Assembly: GCF_003955735.1 (NCBI RefSeq)
Contig: NZ_CP034464.1
Span: 3,162,001 to 3,226,000, forward strand
Origin: Undibacterium parvum
Lineage (GTDB): Bacteria; Pseudomonadota; Gammaproteobacteria; Burkholderiales; Burkholderiaceae_D
Direction: 5' to 3'
DNA length: 64,000 nucleotides
Shown here: positions 17,195 through 26,043 of the stretch, one piece after another
Position numbering within the stretch: position 1 is the first letter of the stretch
Layout: each line of letters opens with the position of its first letter
Position numbers and translations under genes: made by a program
The notes under the pieces: model-generated
What the model was told of the DNA's origin: nothing
Seen by the model: the letters and a program-made list of their open reading frames with translations, nothing else
Databases searched by the model: none

Positions 17195-17565
17195 TGGAAA
17201 TCGTCATGGCCTGTGCCATCGGCCTGCTTACCAGTTGCGGGGTCTGGCTACTACTCAGAGCGCGTACCTATCAAGTCATCATCGGCCTCGCTTTGTTGGG
17301 CTATGCAGTCAACCTGTTCATCTTCAGCATGGGGCGTTTAGCCGTCGATAAAGAACCGGTGCTGGCGGCTGGGGTACCGACCACGCTGCAACATTACATC
17401 GATCCTATGCCGCAGGCCCTGGTGCTGACCGCGATCGTGATCGGTTTTGCCATGACAGCCTTATTTTTGGTGGTGATGCTGGCGCAGCGCGGTTTCTTTG
17501 GCAACGATCATGTGGATGGCACGCCAGATCCAAGTCCGGAACCAGAACCGGAGCAGCAGTCATGA
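17194..17565 (+). CDS. mrpC: Mrp-type Na+/H+ antiporter subunit C
   Basis: A 123-residue NuoK-like subunit with three transmembrane helices, including GVWLLLRARTYQVIIGLALLGYAVNLFIF and ALVLTAIVIGFAMTALFLVVML, the two most conserved helices of MrpC. It ends in a polar Pro/Glu tail (DPSPEPEPEQQS). TAATG overlap with mrpA and a GGGAG ribosome binding site show translational coupling. Confidence 0.94.
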   Translation: MEIVMACAIGLLTSCGVWLLLRARTYQVIIGLALLGYAVNLFIFSMGRLAVDKEPVLAAGVPTTLQHYIDPMPQALVLTAIVIGFAMTALFLVVMLAQRGFFGNDHVDGTPDPSPEPEPEQQS

Positions 17566-19322
17566 TGGCCTTGCTTAATGAATGGGCCTTGATCGCGAAT
17601 GCGGCTTTGATGCCGCATCTGACCATGGCACCTATCCTGGTACCGCTGATCGCTGCCAGTTTATTGTTGATGTTGGGCGAGAAGCGGCATAAACGCAAGG
17701 TCTTGCTGTCGCTGCTGGCCACTGTCTGTAATTTGGCGGTGGCGGTGTTCCTGATGCTCAGCGTGGCAATAGACAAGGCGCAGCCGCAGGGCTTTGGCGT
17801 GTATCTGCCCTCTAACTGGGATGTGCCGTTTGGGATTGTGCTGGTGCTCGATCACTTGTCGGCGCTGATGCTGGTGGTGGCGGGCATAGTCGTCTTACTC
17901 GCCTTGCTATTTTCGGTGGCGCGCTGGCATAAGGCTGGTGCACATTTTCATGTGTTGTTGCAGTTTCAGATCATGGGTTTGAATGGGGCGTTTTTGACCG
18001 GCGATTTGTTCAATCTATTCGTGTTTTTTGAGGTGATGCTGGCCGCTTCGTATGGTTTGCTCTTGCATGGTAGCGGGCCGGCACGGGTCAGGGCAGGACT
18101 ACATTATCTGGGAATTAATCTGGCCGCATCCTCCCTGTTTTTGATAGGCGCGGCCTTGATCTACGGTGTTGCAGGTACTTTGAATATGGCTGATCTGGCA
18201 GCCAAGATACCGACGGTGTTGAGTGCGGATAGGGGCTTACTACACGCCGGTTGCGCTATTCTGGCGGTGGCTTTTTTGGCTAAGGCAGCCTTGTGGCCGC
18301 TGAACTTTTGGCTGGTGCCCGCCTACAGTGCGGCGAGTGCCCCGGCCGCCGCCGTGTTTGCGCTGTTGACCAAGGTCGGGATTTTCGTGCTGTTGCGGCT
18401 TTCTACTTTACTGTTTTCAGCCGAGGCGGGCGCATCGGCTGGCTTTGGTAAGGACTGGCTGCTGTGGGGCGGTATGCTGACGCTGGCCTTCGGCGCTGTC
18501 GGTATGCTCAGTGCGCAAAGACCGGCGCGTCTGGCCGCCTTTGCGGTGATCGTATCGGCTGGTACCTTGATGAGCGTACTCGGTTTTGCCAACCCCGCGC
18601 TGACTGCAGGGGCGCTATATTATTTGCCTAGCTCGACCTTTGCGGTGGCAGCTTTTTTCTTGCTGGCCGAGCTGATGGAGCGCTCACGCAACCCGGATCC
18701 AGCGCTGCAACGCGCGCCAGAAGATGAGGAAGATAAGCTGCCCTTTGCTTTAGGGGAGCAGGATATCGCCTATACAAGTCAACTTGAAAAACAGCACAAT
18801 AGTAATCTTGACGACAATGAAGAACTCTTGGTGGGGCGGGTGATCCCCGCTTCAACGGCTTTATTAGGTCTGGCCTTTGTGTGCTGTAGCGTGTTGCTGG
18901 CAGGCTTGCCGCCGCTGTCTGGTTTTGTCGGAAAATTTGCCATGTTGACTGCGCTATTCCAGAACAGCGATACGGCGCAAACGATAGCACCAGCGGCTTG
19001 GGTATTCTTAAGTCTGCTGATCATCTCAGGTTTATTTGCCTTGATTGCGCTGTCACGCACAGGCATGCGTTTTTTTTGGACGCCGCAAGGACGTCAGGCA
19101 CCAGTGCTCAAGCTGCTAGAGTTTGCGCCTATCATGATCTTGGTGGCAGTGTGCGTGAGCATGACTATACACGCAGAAGCGCTGACCCAATATGCGCGCG
19201 CTACCGCGGCTTTACTGTATCAGCCGCAAGCCTATATTGCCGCTGTACTCAGCACTCAGCCGATACCCACCAAGACCAATGCCGAGCGTTTGCAAGCGGC
19301 ACCTATAGCGGTGAAGCCATGA
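17562..19322 (+). CDS. mrpD: Mrp-type Na+/H+ antiporter subunit D
   Basis: NuoN/NuoM-like ion-translocating subunit, 586 residues, about 14 helices. Conserved sites visible are the glutamate in LFVFFEVMLAASYGLLLHG, the lysine in AFLAKAALWPLNFWLVPAY, and the second lysine in FALLTKVGIFVLLRL. A hydrophilic insert of about 60 residues (around 375-435, acidic, with EDEEDKLPF and DDNEELLVG) lengthens it beyond the roughly 500 residues of Bacillus MrpD; similar inserts occur in proteobacterial PhaD. ATGA overlaps link it to mrpC and mrpE. Confidence 0.95.
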   Translation: MMALLNEWALIANAALMPHLTMAPILVPLIAASLLLMLGEKRHKRKVLLSLLATVCNLAVAVFLMLSVAIDKAQPQGFGVYLPSNWDVPFGIVLVLDHLSALMLVVAGIVVLLALLFSVARWHKAGAHFHVLLQFQIMGLNGAFLTGDLFNLFVFFEVMLAASYGLLLHGSGPARVRAGLHYLGINLAASSLFLIGAALIYGVAGTLNMADLAAKIPTVLSADRGLLHAGCAILAVAFLAKAALWPLNFWLVPAYSAASAPAAAVFALLTKVGIFVLLRLSTLLFSAEAGASAGFGKDWLLWGGMLTLAFGAVGMLSAQRPARLAAFAVIVSAGTLMSVLGFANPALTAGALYYLPSSTFAVAAFFLLAELMERSRNPDPALQRAPEDEEDKLPFALGEQDIAYTSQLEKQHNSNLDDNEELLVGRVIPASTALLGLAFVCCSVLLAGLPPLSGFVGKFAMLTALFQNSDTAQTIAPAAWVFLSLLIISGLFALIALSRTGMRFFWTPQGRQAPVLKLLEFAPIMILVAVCVSMTIHAEALTQYARATAALLYQPQAYIAAVLSTQPIPTKTNAERLQAAPIAVKP

Positions 19323-19834
19323 TTTCTACAGTGTTAAAGAGATGGATAGCGCGCCTGCTGCCAGCACCTGTTCTGAGTCTGGCTTTGATTGCCATGTGGC
19401 TGTTGTTGAATAATTCTTTTAGCCTTGGGCAATGCTTGCTGGCCGTGTTGGTCGGTGTGCTAGCACCATTTCTGACGGCGTCCTTGCGTCCAACGCCTGT
19501 GAGTTTCAAGAAACCAGGCGTGGCGCTGCGTCTATTCTGGCAAGTCGGTTATGACGTTTTGATTTGGAATTGGCGCGTGTTGCGCGGCACCCTGGCGCGC
19601 ACTGATCAATTGCCTGAAGGCGGCTTTGTGATTGTGCCTTTAGAGTTACGCGACCCCAATGGCCTGGCTGTGTTAGCGGCCATCATGTGCGTAATTCCTG
19701 GCACCATCTGGTCCGAGCTGGCGCTGGATCGCAGTGCGCTGCTGGTGCATATGTTTGAGGTCGACAACGTAGAGGCTGAAATTGCCTTGATCAAGTCGCG
19801 CTACGAGCGCCCATTGCAGGAGATTTTCGAATGA
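19319..19834 (+). CDS. mrpE: Mrp-type Na+/H+ antiporter subunit E
   Basis: A 171-residue subunit with two N-terminal transmembrane helices and a cytoplasmic C-terminal domain containing FVIVPLELRDPNGLAVLAAIMCVIPGTIW, the MrpE signature. The start at 19319 is fixed by the ATGA overlap with mrpD; the reading frame is open much further upstream, but that part is out-of-frame mrpD sequence. Required for complex assembly; has no complex I counterpart. Confidence 0.93.
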   Translation: MISTVLKRWIARLLPAPVLSLALIAMWLLLNNSFSLGQCLLAVLVGVLAPFLTASLRPTPVSFKKPGVALRLFWQVGYDVLIWNWRVLRGTLARTDQLPEGGFVIVPLELRDPNGLAVLAAIMCVIPGTIWSELALDRSALLVHMFEVDNVEAEIALIKSRYERPLQEIFE

Positions 19835-20109
19835 GTTCATTTCTATTTGGCGCCATTGCCATTACCCTGGGTTTATACGTGGCAGCGATGGCCTTATGTT
19901 TGCTGCGCATGATACGTGGCCCCGCCTCGCAAGACCGGGTGTTGGCGATGGACGTCATCTGCACAATCGCCATGCTAATCTTGATGGTGCTGGCGATACG
20001 CTATCGCAGCGCGATGTACTTCGAAGCGGCGCTCTTGATCGCTTTGTTTGGTTTTGTGAGTTCTAGCGCCATGGCCAAGTTTTTACTGCGTGGTGAGGTG
20101 ATCGAATGA
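19831..20109 (+). CDS. mrpF: Mrp-type Na+/H+ antiporter subunit F
   Basis: A 92-residue protein of three transmembrane helices. The loop MIRGPASQDRVLAMDVICTIAM is the family signature (RGP...DRV.A.D). ATGA overlaps couple it to mrpE and mrpG. It is among the smallest subunits and essential for antiport in studied systems. Confidence 0.94.
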   Translation: MSSFLFGAIAITLGLYVAAMALCLLRMIRGPASQDRVLAMDVICTIAMLILMVLAIRYRSAMYFEAALLIALFGFVSSSAMAKFLLRGEVIE

Positions 20110-20474
20110 TAGCGCCGCAAGCACTCTCTTTATGGATAGAAATACCGGTGGCTTTGCTATTGATTGCTAGCGGTATATTTACGCTGGCAGCTGCGATAGG
20201 CATGCTGCGCTTCAAGAGTTTTTTTATGCGCATGCACCCACCGGCCATGACATTTACCATTGCCTCCTGGTGTGTGACTTTGGCCACCATCATTTACTTT
20301 TCGGCGCTGGAGCAAAGCCTGGCGCTGCATGCCTGGCTGATCATCATTTTGTTGTCACTGACGGTGCCGGTAACGACCATCATGCTGGCGCGGGCTGCCT
20401 TATTTCGGAGTCGGACCAATCCTCCGAATGAGGTAGAGCAGCCGGTGCCACCAGCCCTGTCCAAGCCTTCTTAA
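20106..20474 (+). CDS. mrpG: Mrp-type Na+/H+ antiporter subunit G
   Basis: A 122-residue last subunit with three helices. It contains ASGIFTLAAAIGMLRFKSFFMRMHPPA, matching the MrpG pattern G.LRF.D...R.H, and ends in a polar Pro-rich tail. It closes the operon; the next gene (dacB) converges on it with a 22-bp gap and no clear terminator between them. Confidence 0.93.
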   Translation: MIAPQALSLWIEIPVALLLIASGIFTLAAAIGMLRFKSFFMRMHPPAMTFTIASWCVTLATIIYFSALEQSLALHAWLIIILLSLTVPVTTIMLARAALFRSRTNPPNEVEQPVPPALSKPS

Positions 20475-20496
20475 GATATTAGGGGTCTTAAATTTT

Positions 20497-21930
20497 TTAA
20501 GGTTGGCCTGCGGCGACCCAGGCGATCAGTTCATCTAAGGCTGGCCTACCCTTGCCGGCATTCTCGCCGTTGATGATGCCGACCAGGATCCAATTGGCGC
20601 CATGGATGTCACGCACATAGCCAGCGATAGAAATGGCATCCTTGATGCTGCCGGTTTTAATTCTGGCGTTGCCACCGTTTAAACCGTTCTTTAGACGTTT
20701 GCGCATGGTGCCGTCGAGCGCCACGATAGGCAAGCTGCTGGCAAATTCCGGATACCAATTGCTACGCGCTGCAGCTTGTAACACGCCAGCCAGTTGCGCG
20801 GCACTGATGCGCTCTATGCGTGATAAACCCGAGCCATTTTCCAAGACCAGCCCTTGCTCATTAATCCCCTGTAAAACTAGCCAGCTACGTATCCGCGCTT
20901 GTGCCGCTTGCAGATGATCGGGATAGGTTTTTGCCGCCACCGATTCAGCGCCCAGCGTCAAATACAATAAACGCGCCATGCTGTTATCTGAATACTTATT
21001 GATGATGCGTAGTGTGTCCGCCAGTGAGTCGGATAGTCGTTCGCCCAGCAAAATAGCGTTGGCAGGGGTGATGCCATCGACTACCTCACCCTGCCAACTG
21101 CCACCCATTTCCTGCCACAATAAACGCAGCATGTGGGCGATGTAGAGATTGCGATCTAGGAGATTTAGATAGGTGGTTTTCTCGCAGCGGCGTGGAAAAC
21201 TACCATTTAGTGTGATTTCGATTTGCTGTGCCTGGCCGCTTTCTATAGTCGGCGGCAACCAGGTTTTTTCCCAATCGGCGCAGGGCTTGTTATTGAGTTG
21301 CAGGCGGTTATTGATCGTTATTTTATCCAGCGGTGTCATCAAGCGTACGCTCAGTTTGCTGGCATCTGCTTCCAATGCGAATGCGATGATATTGCTATGG
21401 ACCAGCAGGGCGTCTGGCACTACGTTGTAATAGGCATCCGGGGCTTCGTCAAACAACGGGGCATTCAGGTCGGGCCGGGTGGGCTGCAAATAACTGCGGT
21501 CTAGTACGATGTCGCCCTCGATTTTTCGCAGGCCTTGCTGACGTAGTTTGCGCAGCATGATGGCCAGTTTATCCCAGGTCAGATTCGGGTCGCCACCACC
21601 ACGGAGATACAGCTTGCCGGATAAGATTTCTTGCTTGACCGGAATATCACTGAGGAACTGAGTCTTCCAACGGAAATTTGGCCCCAACTCTTCCAGCGCC
21701 ACCTGTGTCGTCAATAGTTTCATAGTGGACGCCGGATTCATCGAGCGTTCGGCATACTGGCTCAATATTGCGCTACCACCGACCGCGGGCAGCACCATCA
21801 GACTGAGATTGCTAGGGGCGATGTTGGCTTTTTTTAAGGCCGCATCGACACTAGGTGGCAGCTCGGTTTGTGCGTAGCCAGGCAAACAAAAAAAGAAGAA
21901 GGGCAGCAGCAGGGAGGGAAGTTTCAACAT
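20497..21930 (-). CDS. dacB: D-alanyl-D-alanine carboxypeptidase/endopeptidase (PBP4)
   Basis: Periplasmic class C low-molecular-weight penicillin-binding protein that trims and cleaves peptide cross-links in peptidoglycan. The 477-residue precursor has a signal peptide (cut after about residue 20, GYA-Q). The three serine-peptidase S13 motifs are present: SxxK as S68-T-M-K71, SDN in NKYSDNSMARLL, and KTG in ARIKTGSIKDA. Length is as in E. coli DacB. It is convergent with the mrp operon. A long AT-rich gap lies upstream, before the tmRNA. Confidence 0.95.
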   Translation of the reverse strand: MLKLPSLLLPFFFFCLPGYAQTELPPSVDAALKKANIAPSNLSLMVLPAVGGSAILSQYAERSMNPASTMKLLTTQVALEELGPNFRWKTQFLSDIPVKQEILSGKLYLRGGGDPNLTWDKLAIMLRKLRQQGLRKIEGDIVLDRSYLQPTRPDLNAPLFDEAPDAYYNVVPDALLVHSNIIAFALEADASKLSVRLMTPLDKITINNRLQLNNKPCADWEKTWLPPTIESGQAQQIEITLNGSFPRRCEKTTYLNLLDRNLYIAHMLRLLWQEMGGSWQGEVVDGITPANAILLGERLSDSLADTLRIINKYSDNSMARLLYLTLGAESVAAKTYPDHLQAAQARIRSWLVLQGINEQGLVLENGSGLSRIERISAAQLAGVLQAAARSNWYPEFASSLPIVALDGTMRKRLKNGLNGGNARIKTGSIKDAISIAGYVRDIHGANWILVGIINGENAGKGRPALDELIAWVAAGQP

Positions 21931-22404
21931 GGGCGGGCTTAAAAGTCTGAGCAGACGCTATTTTAAAGGACTCATCGCGCTGCGACCGAAAAATGCCTAG
22001 CGTTAGCGGGTTTTGTATAAAGAGTTGTTAAGCCAAGTCTAAGCATACGATGTGCTGCTCAAGAGCACAAAACATGCGCATTCGAAGAATAATCAATATA
22101 CTCCCCAATTTTTAGGAGAAAAACCCTCATTTACGCACATGTAATATGCGCATCCGAAAAATACTAGGGTGGAGTATCAATAAGCTGACGGGTATCCAGG
22201 TAAAGCTAGCAAGCTGGAATTTCAATGAGCAGCCAAAATACCTGCTAAGCACGCGAACTCAAAAAACCCAGATTCTTGGGAAATTGAAGGGCGCACAGCG
22301 TTCGCTCTAGATACCGCTAGGGCGCGACATCCCCGCTCGCCACTTCACAACAGGTATGCGGCTCAGATTCGTGCGGCGGCGGCTTCGAGTCCCACCTAAG
22401 CAGC
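21931..22404. other. Intergenic region between dacB and ssrA
   Basis: No gene seen. It contains two similar blocks, ATGCGCATTCGAAGAATA (22074) and ATGCGCATCCGAAAAATAC (22149), each followed by a TACTCCCC- or GGAGTAT-type segment that could pair, giving a loose hairpin. Near 22373 the sequence GCGGCGGCGGCTTCGAGTCC resembles a tRNA T-arm, perhaps the relic of an integration event next to the tmRNA gene. Confidence 0.4.
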
Positions 22405-22407
22405 AAA

Positions 22408-22446
22408 ACAAAAGGCCACCCGATGAAACTGGGTGGCCTTTTGTTT
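22408..22446 (-). terminator. ssrA: Intrinsic terminator of ssrA
   Basis: AAGGCCACCC and GGGTGGCCTT form a 10-bp stem around GATGAAACT. In the minus-strand transcript it is followed by TTGTTTTG. It lies 14 bp past the tmRNA CCA end. Confidence 0.85.
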
Positions 22447-22454
22447 TTCGATTC

Positions 22455-22815
22455 TGGTGGAGACGGCGGGAATCGAACCCGCGTCCAGAAGCACTCTACA
22501 GACAGTTCTACATACTTAGTGCTGTTATTTAATTTAATCTTTACGACGCGAACGCACACGCTGCGCAAAAACGAGTCACCTATTATTTAGTCTTAAGCCA
22601 AGTAACCCGACTTAATACGATTCCCTATAAATGACTCTACTGCTGTTGCCAGCCCGCCCTAGGGAAGAGGCGGTGTAGAGTTAGCAAGCAATTAAGCTGC
22701 TAATGCGTACGAGTTATCGTTTGCAGTTATATATTTCTGATTGTATTTACGAGGTAGTCAGGCCTCGGTATGCCCTGCGCTGCTTTGCAACCCCTGTCGA
22801 AGCCAGGTCGTCCCC
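22455..22815 (-). ncRNA. ssrA: tmRNA (transfer-messenger RNA)
   Basis: About 361 nt. The RNA starts GGGGACGACCUGGCUUCGAC and contains GGGCAUACCGAGG, the conserved betaproteobacterial 5' domain. It ends in the alanine tRNA-like T-arm GGUUCGAUUCCCGCC and an encoded CCA (22455-22457). The tag frame lies at 22692-22724 on the minus strand and reads ANDNSYALAA then UAA. It rescues stalled ribosomes with SmpB and marks the nascent peptide for proteolysis. Ends are set by the acceptor pairing of GGGGACG with the 3' CGUCUCCACCA. Confidence 0.96.
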
Positions 22816-22826
22816 AAAGCTTGTTC

Positions 22827-22856
22827 AGTATACCCTAATAAATAGGGGCTTGTCCG
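22827..22856 (-). promoter_or_regulatory. ssrA: Probable ssrA promoter
   Basis: On the minus strand CGGACA (plus 22851-22856), 18 bases, then TATACT (plus 22827-22832), 11 bases before the RNA 5' end. The -35 match is only four of six and the discriminator is long, so this is tentative. Confidence 0.4.
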
Positions 22857-22862
22857 CTAGTT

Positions 22863-23546
22863 TCAAGAGGCGCTACTGGCTAAATGTTTGCCTTTTACCA
22901 GTTCGAGTAACTCTAATGGGGCATCCAGGATGGCATCCGCCTTCCAGTGGGTGGGTTCGATTGCCCCACAATAGCCCCAGGCTGCGGCAATTGAGGTCAT
23001 GCCAGCGGCATGTCCTGCTTGGATGTCGCGTAAGTCGTCGCCTATGTACCAGCATTGCGCTGCTGGTATATTCAGACGCCTAGCGGCTTCAAACATGGGT
23101 TCTGGATGTGGTTTTGCATGCGCAGTGGTGTCGCCAGAAATAACACAGACTGCTTTTTGCAGGCCTAGTAATTGAATTAAAGGCGTCGTGAATCGTGACG
23201 CTTTATTGGTCACGATACCCCAGGGAATATTCAGTTTATCTAAGCCATTCAATAGGGTAGCAATATGCTCGAAGAGTTGGCTGTGTAGCGCGATCGAGGC
23301 TTCGTAATTATTTAGAAATTCGATGCGCATTGCTTCGTAGCCCGGATGTTCTGGACTAATATCAAAGCCAGCACCGAGCAAGCCACGCGCACCGGCAGAG
23401 GCGTGTGGTCGTAAGCTTAGGTAGGGAGATGGCGTTAAGCCGCGCTTGATCTGCATCAGATTGACAGCTGCAGCCAGATCTGGCGCGGTGTCGGCAAGTG
23501 TGCCGTCGAGATCAAACAGTATGGCGAGCGGAGTTGGCAAATTCAT
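22863..23546 (-). CDS. gph: Phosphoglycolate phosphatase (HAD family)
   Basis: Hydrolyses 2-phosphoglycolate, formed during DNA repair and oxidative metabolism. The 227-residue HAD hydrolase has motif I ILFDLDGTLADTAPDLA (nucleophile Asp in DxD), motif II IVTNK (Thr), the conserved Lys in AKPHPEP, and motif IV YIGDDLRDIQAG. The ADTAPDLAAAVN cap start is typical of Gph. It follows ubiG on the same strand by about 60 bp, a pairing conserved in Burkholderiales (UbiG-Gph). Other HAD phosphatases are possible but less likely. Confidence 0.92.
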   Translation of the reverse strand: MNLPTPLAILFDLDGTLADTAPDLAAAVNLMQIKRGLTPSPYLSLRPHASAGARGLLGAGFDISPEHPGYEAMRIEFLNNYEASIALHSQLFEHIATLLNGLDKLNIPWGIVTNKASRFTTPLIQLLGLQKAVCVISGDTTAHAKPHPEPMFEAARRLNIPAAQCWYIGDDLRDIQAGHAAGMTSIAAAWGYCGAIEPTHWKADAILDAPLELLELVKGKHLASSAS

Positions 23547-23605
23547 GGCTTAGAAAAAAGTACACGCCAAACACAATGCAAATCATGACGTGTGGTGTTA
23601 AGGGA

Positions 23606-24310
23606 TCAGACCGGGCGGGTGCAGGCAACCAGGTAGTTGACGCTTGTATCTTGATTGAGTGAGTAAATTTTACTAATGGGATTGTAGCCCATGCCTTTAA
23701 TCGCATTTACCTGTAAATTCGCATTGCGTATAGCTTGTGCTAATTCCGCAGGCGTAATGAATTTTGCATAGTCATGTGTGCCCTTCGGCAACAGTTGCAG
23801 CAGATATTCTGCGCCTATCACCGCATATAAATATGACTTGGGATTGCGGTTAAGAGTGGAGAAAAACACGTGCCCACCTGGTTTAACCAGTTTTGCGCAG
23901 GCACGAATAATCGAGGCAGGGTCGGGCACATGCTCCAGCATTTCCATGCAGGTGACCACATCATATTGCGCGGCCTCCCTTTCTGCCATCTCTTCAGCGG
24001 AAATTTTCTCATAGTGGACGCTGATGCCAGACTCTAATCCATGTAGATCTGCGACTTTGAGTGCTTTATCGGATAAGTCTATGCCTGTCACTTTGGCACC
24101 TTTTTTTGCCATTGATTCTGCCAGTATCCCGCCGCCGCAACCGATGTCGATGACTTTTTTTCCTGAGAGAGCAATGCTGTTGTTGATCCACTCCAAGCGC
24201 AAAGGATTTATTTCATGTAGGGGGCGAAATTCTGAACTTGGATCCCACCAGCGATGCGCTAAGTCGCTGAATTTTTTGATTTCTGCTGGGTCTGCGTTAA
24301 TAGTGGTCAT
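23606..24310 (-). CDS. ubiG: Ubiquinone biosynthesis O-methyltransferase
   Basis: SAM-dependent methyltransferase that makes both O-methylations of the ubiquinone head group. The 234-residue protein has [38 protein letters not shown] at the N-terminus, diagnostic for UbiG. SAM motif I is [16 protein letters not shown] and motif II contains [23 protein letters not shown] and [15 protein letters not shown] follow. The ATG at 24310 (MTTINADP) is chosen; the longer frame would begin with TTG and adds residues not found in the family. Confidence 0.95.
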   Translation of the reverse strand: MTTINADPAEIKKFSDLAHRWWDPSSEFRPLHEINPLRLEWINNSIALSGKKVIDIGCGGGILAESMAKKGAKVTGIDLSDKALKVADLHGLESGISVHYEKISAEEMAEREAAQYDVVTCMEMLEHVPDPASIIRACAKLVKPGGHVFFSTLNRNPKSYLYAVIGAEYLLQLLPKGTHDYAKFITPAELAQAIRNANLQVNAIKGMGYNPISKIYSLNQDTSVNYLVACTRPV

Positions 24311-24458
24311 TGGATGTCGATAGAGAAGGGCTGCTGAAAGCGGCAAATCAGTATTTTATGCCACTTTCACAAGTTCCCTGTTTGAATTCTTTATTTAGAA
24401 TGCAGAAATAAATGTAGGCTTGCTTATGTATCTGGTGCATCTGTTTTTTTGAGGATAA

Positions 24459-24486
24459 TAAAAAACCCCGCCGTGGCGGGGTTTTG
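24459..24486 (-). terminator. ompA: Intrinsic terminator of ompA
   Basis: A strong stem, AAAACCCCGCC / GGCGGGGTTTT, with a short GT loop and flanking A and T tracts. It lies 26 bp past the ompA stop and would work in both directions. Confidence 0.88.
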
Positions 24487-24511
24487 TTTAAACACACTAA
24501 AGTGTATTTAA

Positions 24512-25177
24512 TTATTTTGCTACAGCGCGTGTACCAACAACTTCGATTTCTACGCGACGGTTTTTAGTGCGGCCATCGGCAGTTTTGTTGTCAGCAACAG
24601 GTTGTTTTTTGCCTTTGCCTTCAGTGTATACGCGGCTAGCTTCGATGCCGCCGTTGCTTACCAAGTAAGCTTTAACAGCTTCAGCACGCTTGATAGATAA
24701 TTTTTGGTTGTAAGCATCAGAGCCAACAGAGTCAGTATGACCAACAGCGATCACAACTTCCAGGTTAATACCTTTCAGTTTAGATGCCATGTCATCCAAT
24801 TTTGATTTCGCTTCTGGCTTCAGAACTGCTTTGTCGAAGTCAAAGAATGCATCAGCTGCGAATGTTACTTTTTCTGATGTAGGTGCAACTGGAATAACTT
24901 TAGCTGCAGCAACTGGTGCTACGACTGGTGCAACTACTGGTGCAGCGACAACTTTTTCAACAACACCGTCGCAACCTACGACTGCATCTGAATCTGCAGG
25001 TGTCCAGTAGCCAGTTCTCCAGCACAGACCGAAAGGATCGCGAGCGATCACGCCACGAGCATCTTGAACATAAGCGCTGTGTGGAGTTCTTGCTTTGATA
25101 TCCGTGATTGTTTGTGCGGATGCGGAAAAAGCGGCGACTGCGGACGCTGCAATAACGAGTTTGACTAAAATTTTCAT
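24512..25177 (-). CDS. ompA: OmpA-family outer membrane protein
   Basis: A 221-residue exported protein. Signal peptide MKILVKLVIAASAVAAFSASA, then a short domain with FGLCWRTGYWTP and two cysteines, a low-complexity Val/Ala/Pro linker (about 78-98), and a C-terminal OmpA/MotB peptidoglycan-binding domain (about 105-215). The latter includes FFDFDKAVLKPEAKSKLDD, VGHTDSVGSDAYNQKLSIKRAEAV and DGRTKNRRVEIEV. There is no eight-stranded beta-barrel, so the protein is the small periplasmic/lipid-anchored-like type common upstream of gyrA in Burkholderiales. A GAGAAGAG ribosome binding site precedes the ATG. Frequent codons suggest high expression. Confidence 0.93.
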   Translation of the reverse strand: MKILVKLVIAASAVAAFSASAQTITDIKARTPHSAYVQDARGVIARDPFGLCWRTGYWTPADSDAVVGCDGVVEKVVAAPVVAPVVAPVAAAKVIPVAPTSEKVTFAADAFFDFDKAVLKPEAKSKLDDMASKLKGINLEVVIAVGHTDSVGSDAYNQKLSIKRAEAVKAYLVSNGGIEASRVYTEGKGKKQPVADNKTADGRTKNRRVEIEVVGTRAVAK

Positions 25178-26043
25178 ATTTCTCTTCTCGAGTGAGATTA
25201 CCGCAGATTAACTGCGCAAAAAGACTGCATAAAATCGGATATTACCACGTGCTTGATGACAATACTGTGTCATGTCGTTAAACAAATATTCAATTAGTAT
25301 CGTACTTGTGCAGCATTTTGACATAAAAATCGAGCCTATGCTAGTGCTTGAAGTTGGTAAAGTGGCATTCTGTAAGGACTGTCGTATTTTTGCGACGGCT
25401 GCGGCTACTGCCATTCGAGTTCAGCCCCTTTATGTTTTGAGGCTTATTTTCCTGTGTTTCTAATATGAAGCTAAGCTTTGTGCGCTGACGATGCTGACGA
25501 TCGAAATGTGCGGTTTTCTAGGATTTTGCCTTGGTGCTTAATGCGAGCGCCAGGTACTGGTTGATGTTCGTTTATGGTGTTTTAATGATAAATATCTTGG
25601 TAGTTTTTTCTATAATTTAGAATATTCTATCAAGATTTTTCATGCTTTTTTTTCTTTAGTTTGCTAATTTGTGCGTTTGCAGCAAATTGTAGAATTGAAT
25701 GCGGCTTTGACTTACTTTTGGCGCTATTTTAAGTGTCTATTCTTTAATGTAATTTCCGATTTGTTGATCTGAGTCTAATCTTGTTGAAGTCTGGTTAGAG
25801 TTTTGGCGCAAGGCTGGCTTTTGTAAATATTTGGAGCTGGGGTATTTTTGCTATGTGTAAAAACGATGTTGTCACTGTATAGACATGTTAGAATCAGAAG
25901 TTCAGCGCCAAATAAAGTTAGTCGCAGAATTCATGTGATTTAATAGAATTCAGAGACCGCTTTTTTGGACTCGATGGCAACATACTGTAGTCGTATCGTT
26001 CCCTCGTTATTATCAACCAAGCTCTAAATCTGCCGGCCCGCCA
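25178..26043. other. Long intergenic region between ompA and gyrA
   Basis: 866 bp without a credible gene. The ompA end holds its leader and presumably its promoter (TTGTCA-like sequence near 25252-25257 on the minus strand, -10 unclear). The middle is strikingly T-rich. Near the gyrA end TTGTCA (25871) and TAGAAT (25891) could be promoter elements, but their spacing (14 bases) is short. No hairpin or repeat copy was seen. Confidence 0.4.

Noticed and set aside
18998..19318. Longer N-terminus for MrpE from the open frame
   Set aside because: The upstream residues are out-of-frame mrpD; the ATGA overlap at 19319 and MrpE length fix the start.
22071..22165. Two ATGCGCATnCGAA blocks resembling the dispersed palindrome
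   Set aside because: The arms and loop do not match the family; similarity is limited to an ATGCGCAT core.
22370..22400. tRNA-like T-arm (GGCTTCGAGTCCCACC) near the tmRNA terminator
   Set aside because: No acceptor stem, D-arm or anticodon arm could be built around it; possibly an integration relic but not an intact tRNA.
22317..22568. An 83-codon minus-strand ORF across the end of the tmRNA gene
   Set aside because: It overlaps the tmRNA 3' half and the terminator; its codons are explained by RNA structure.
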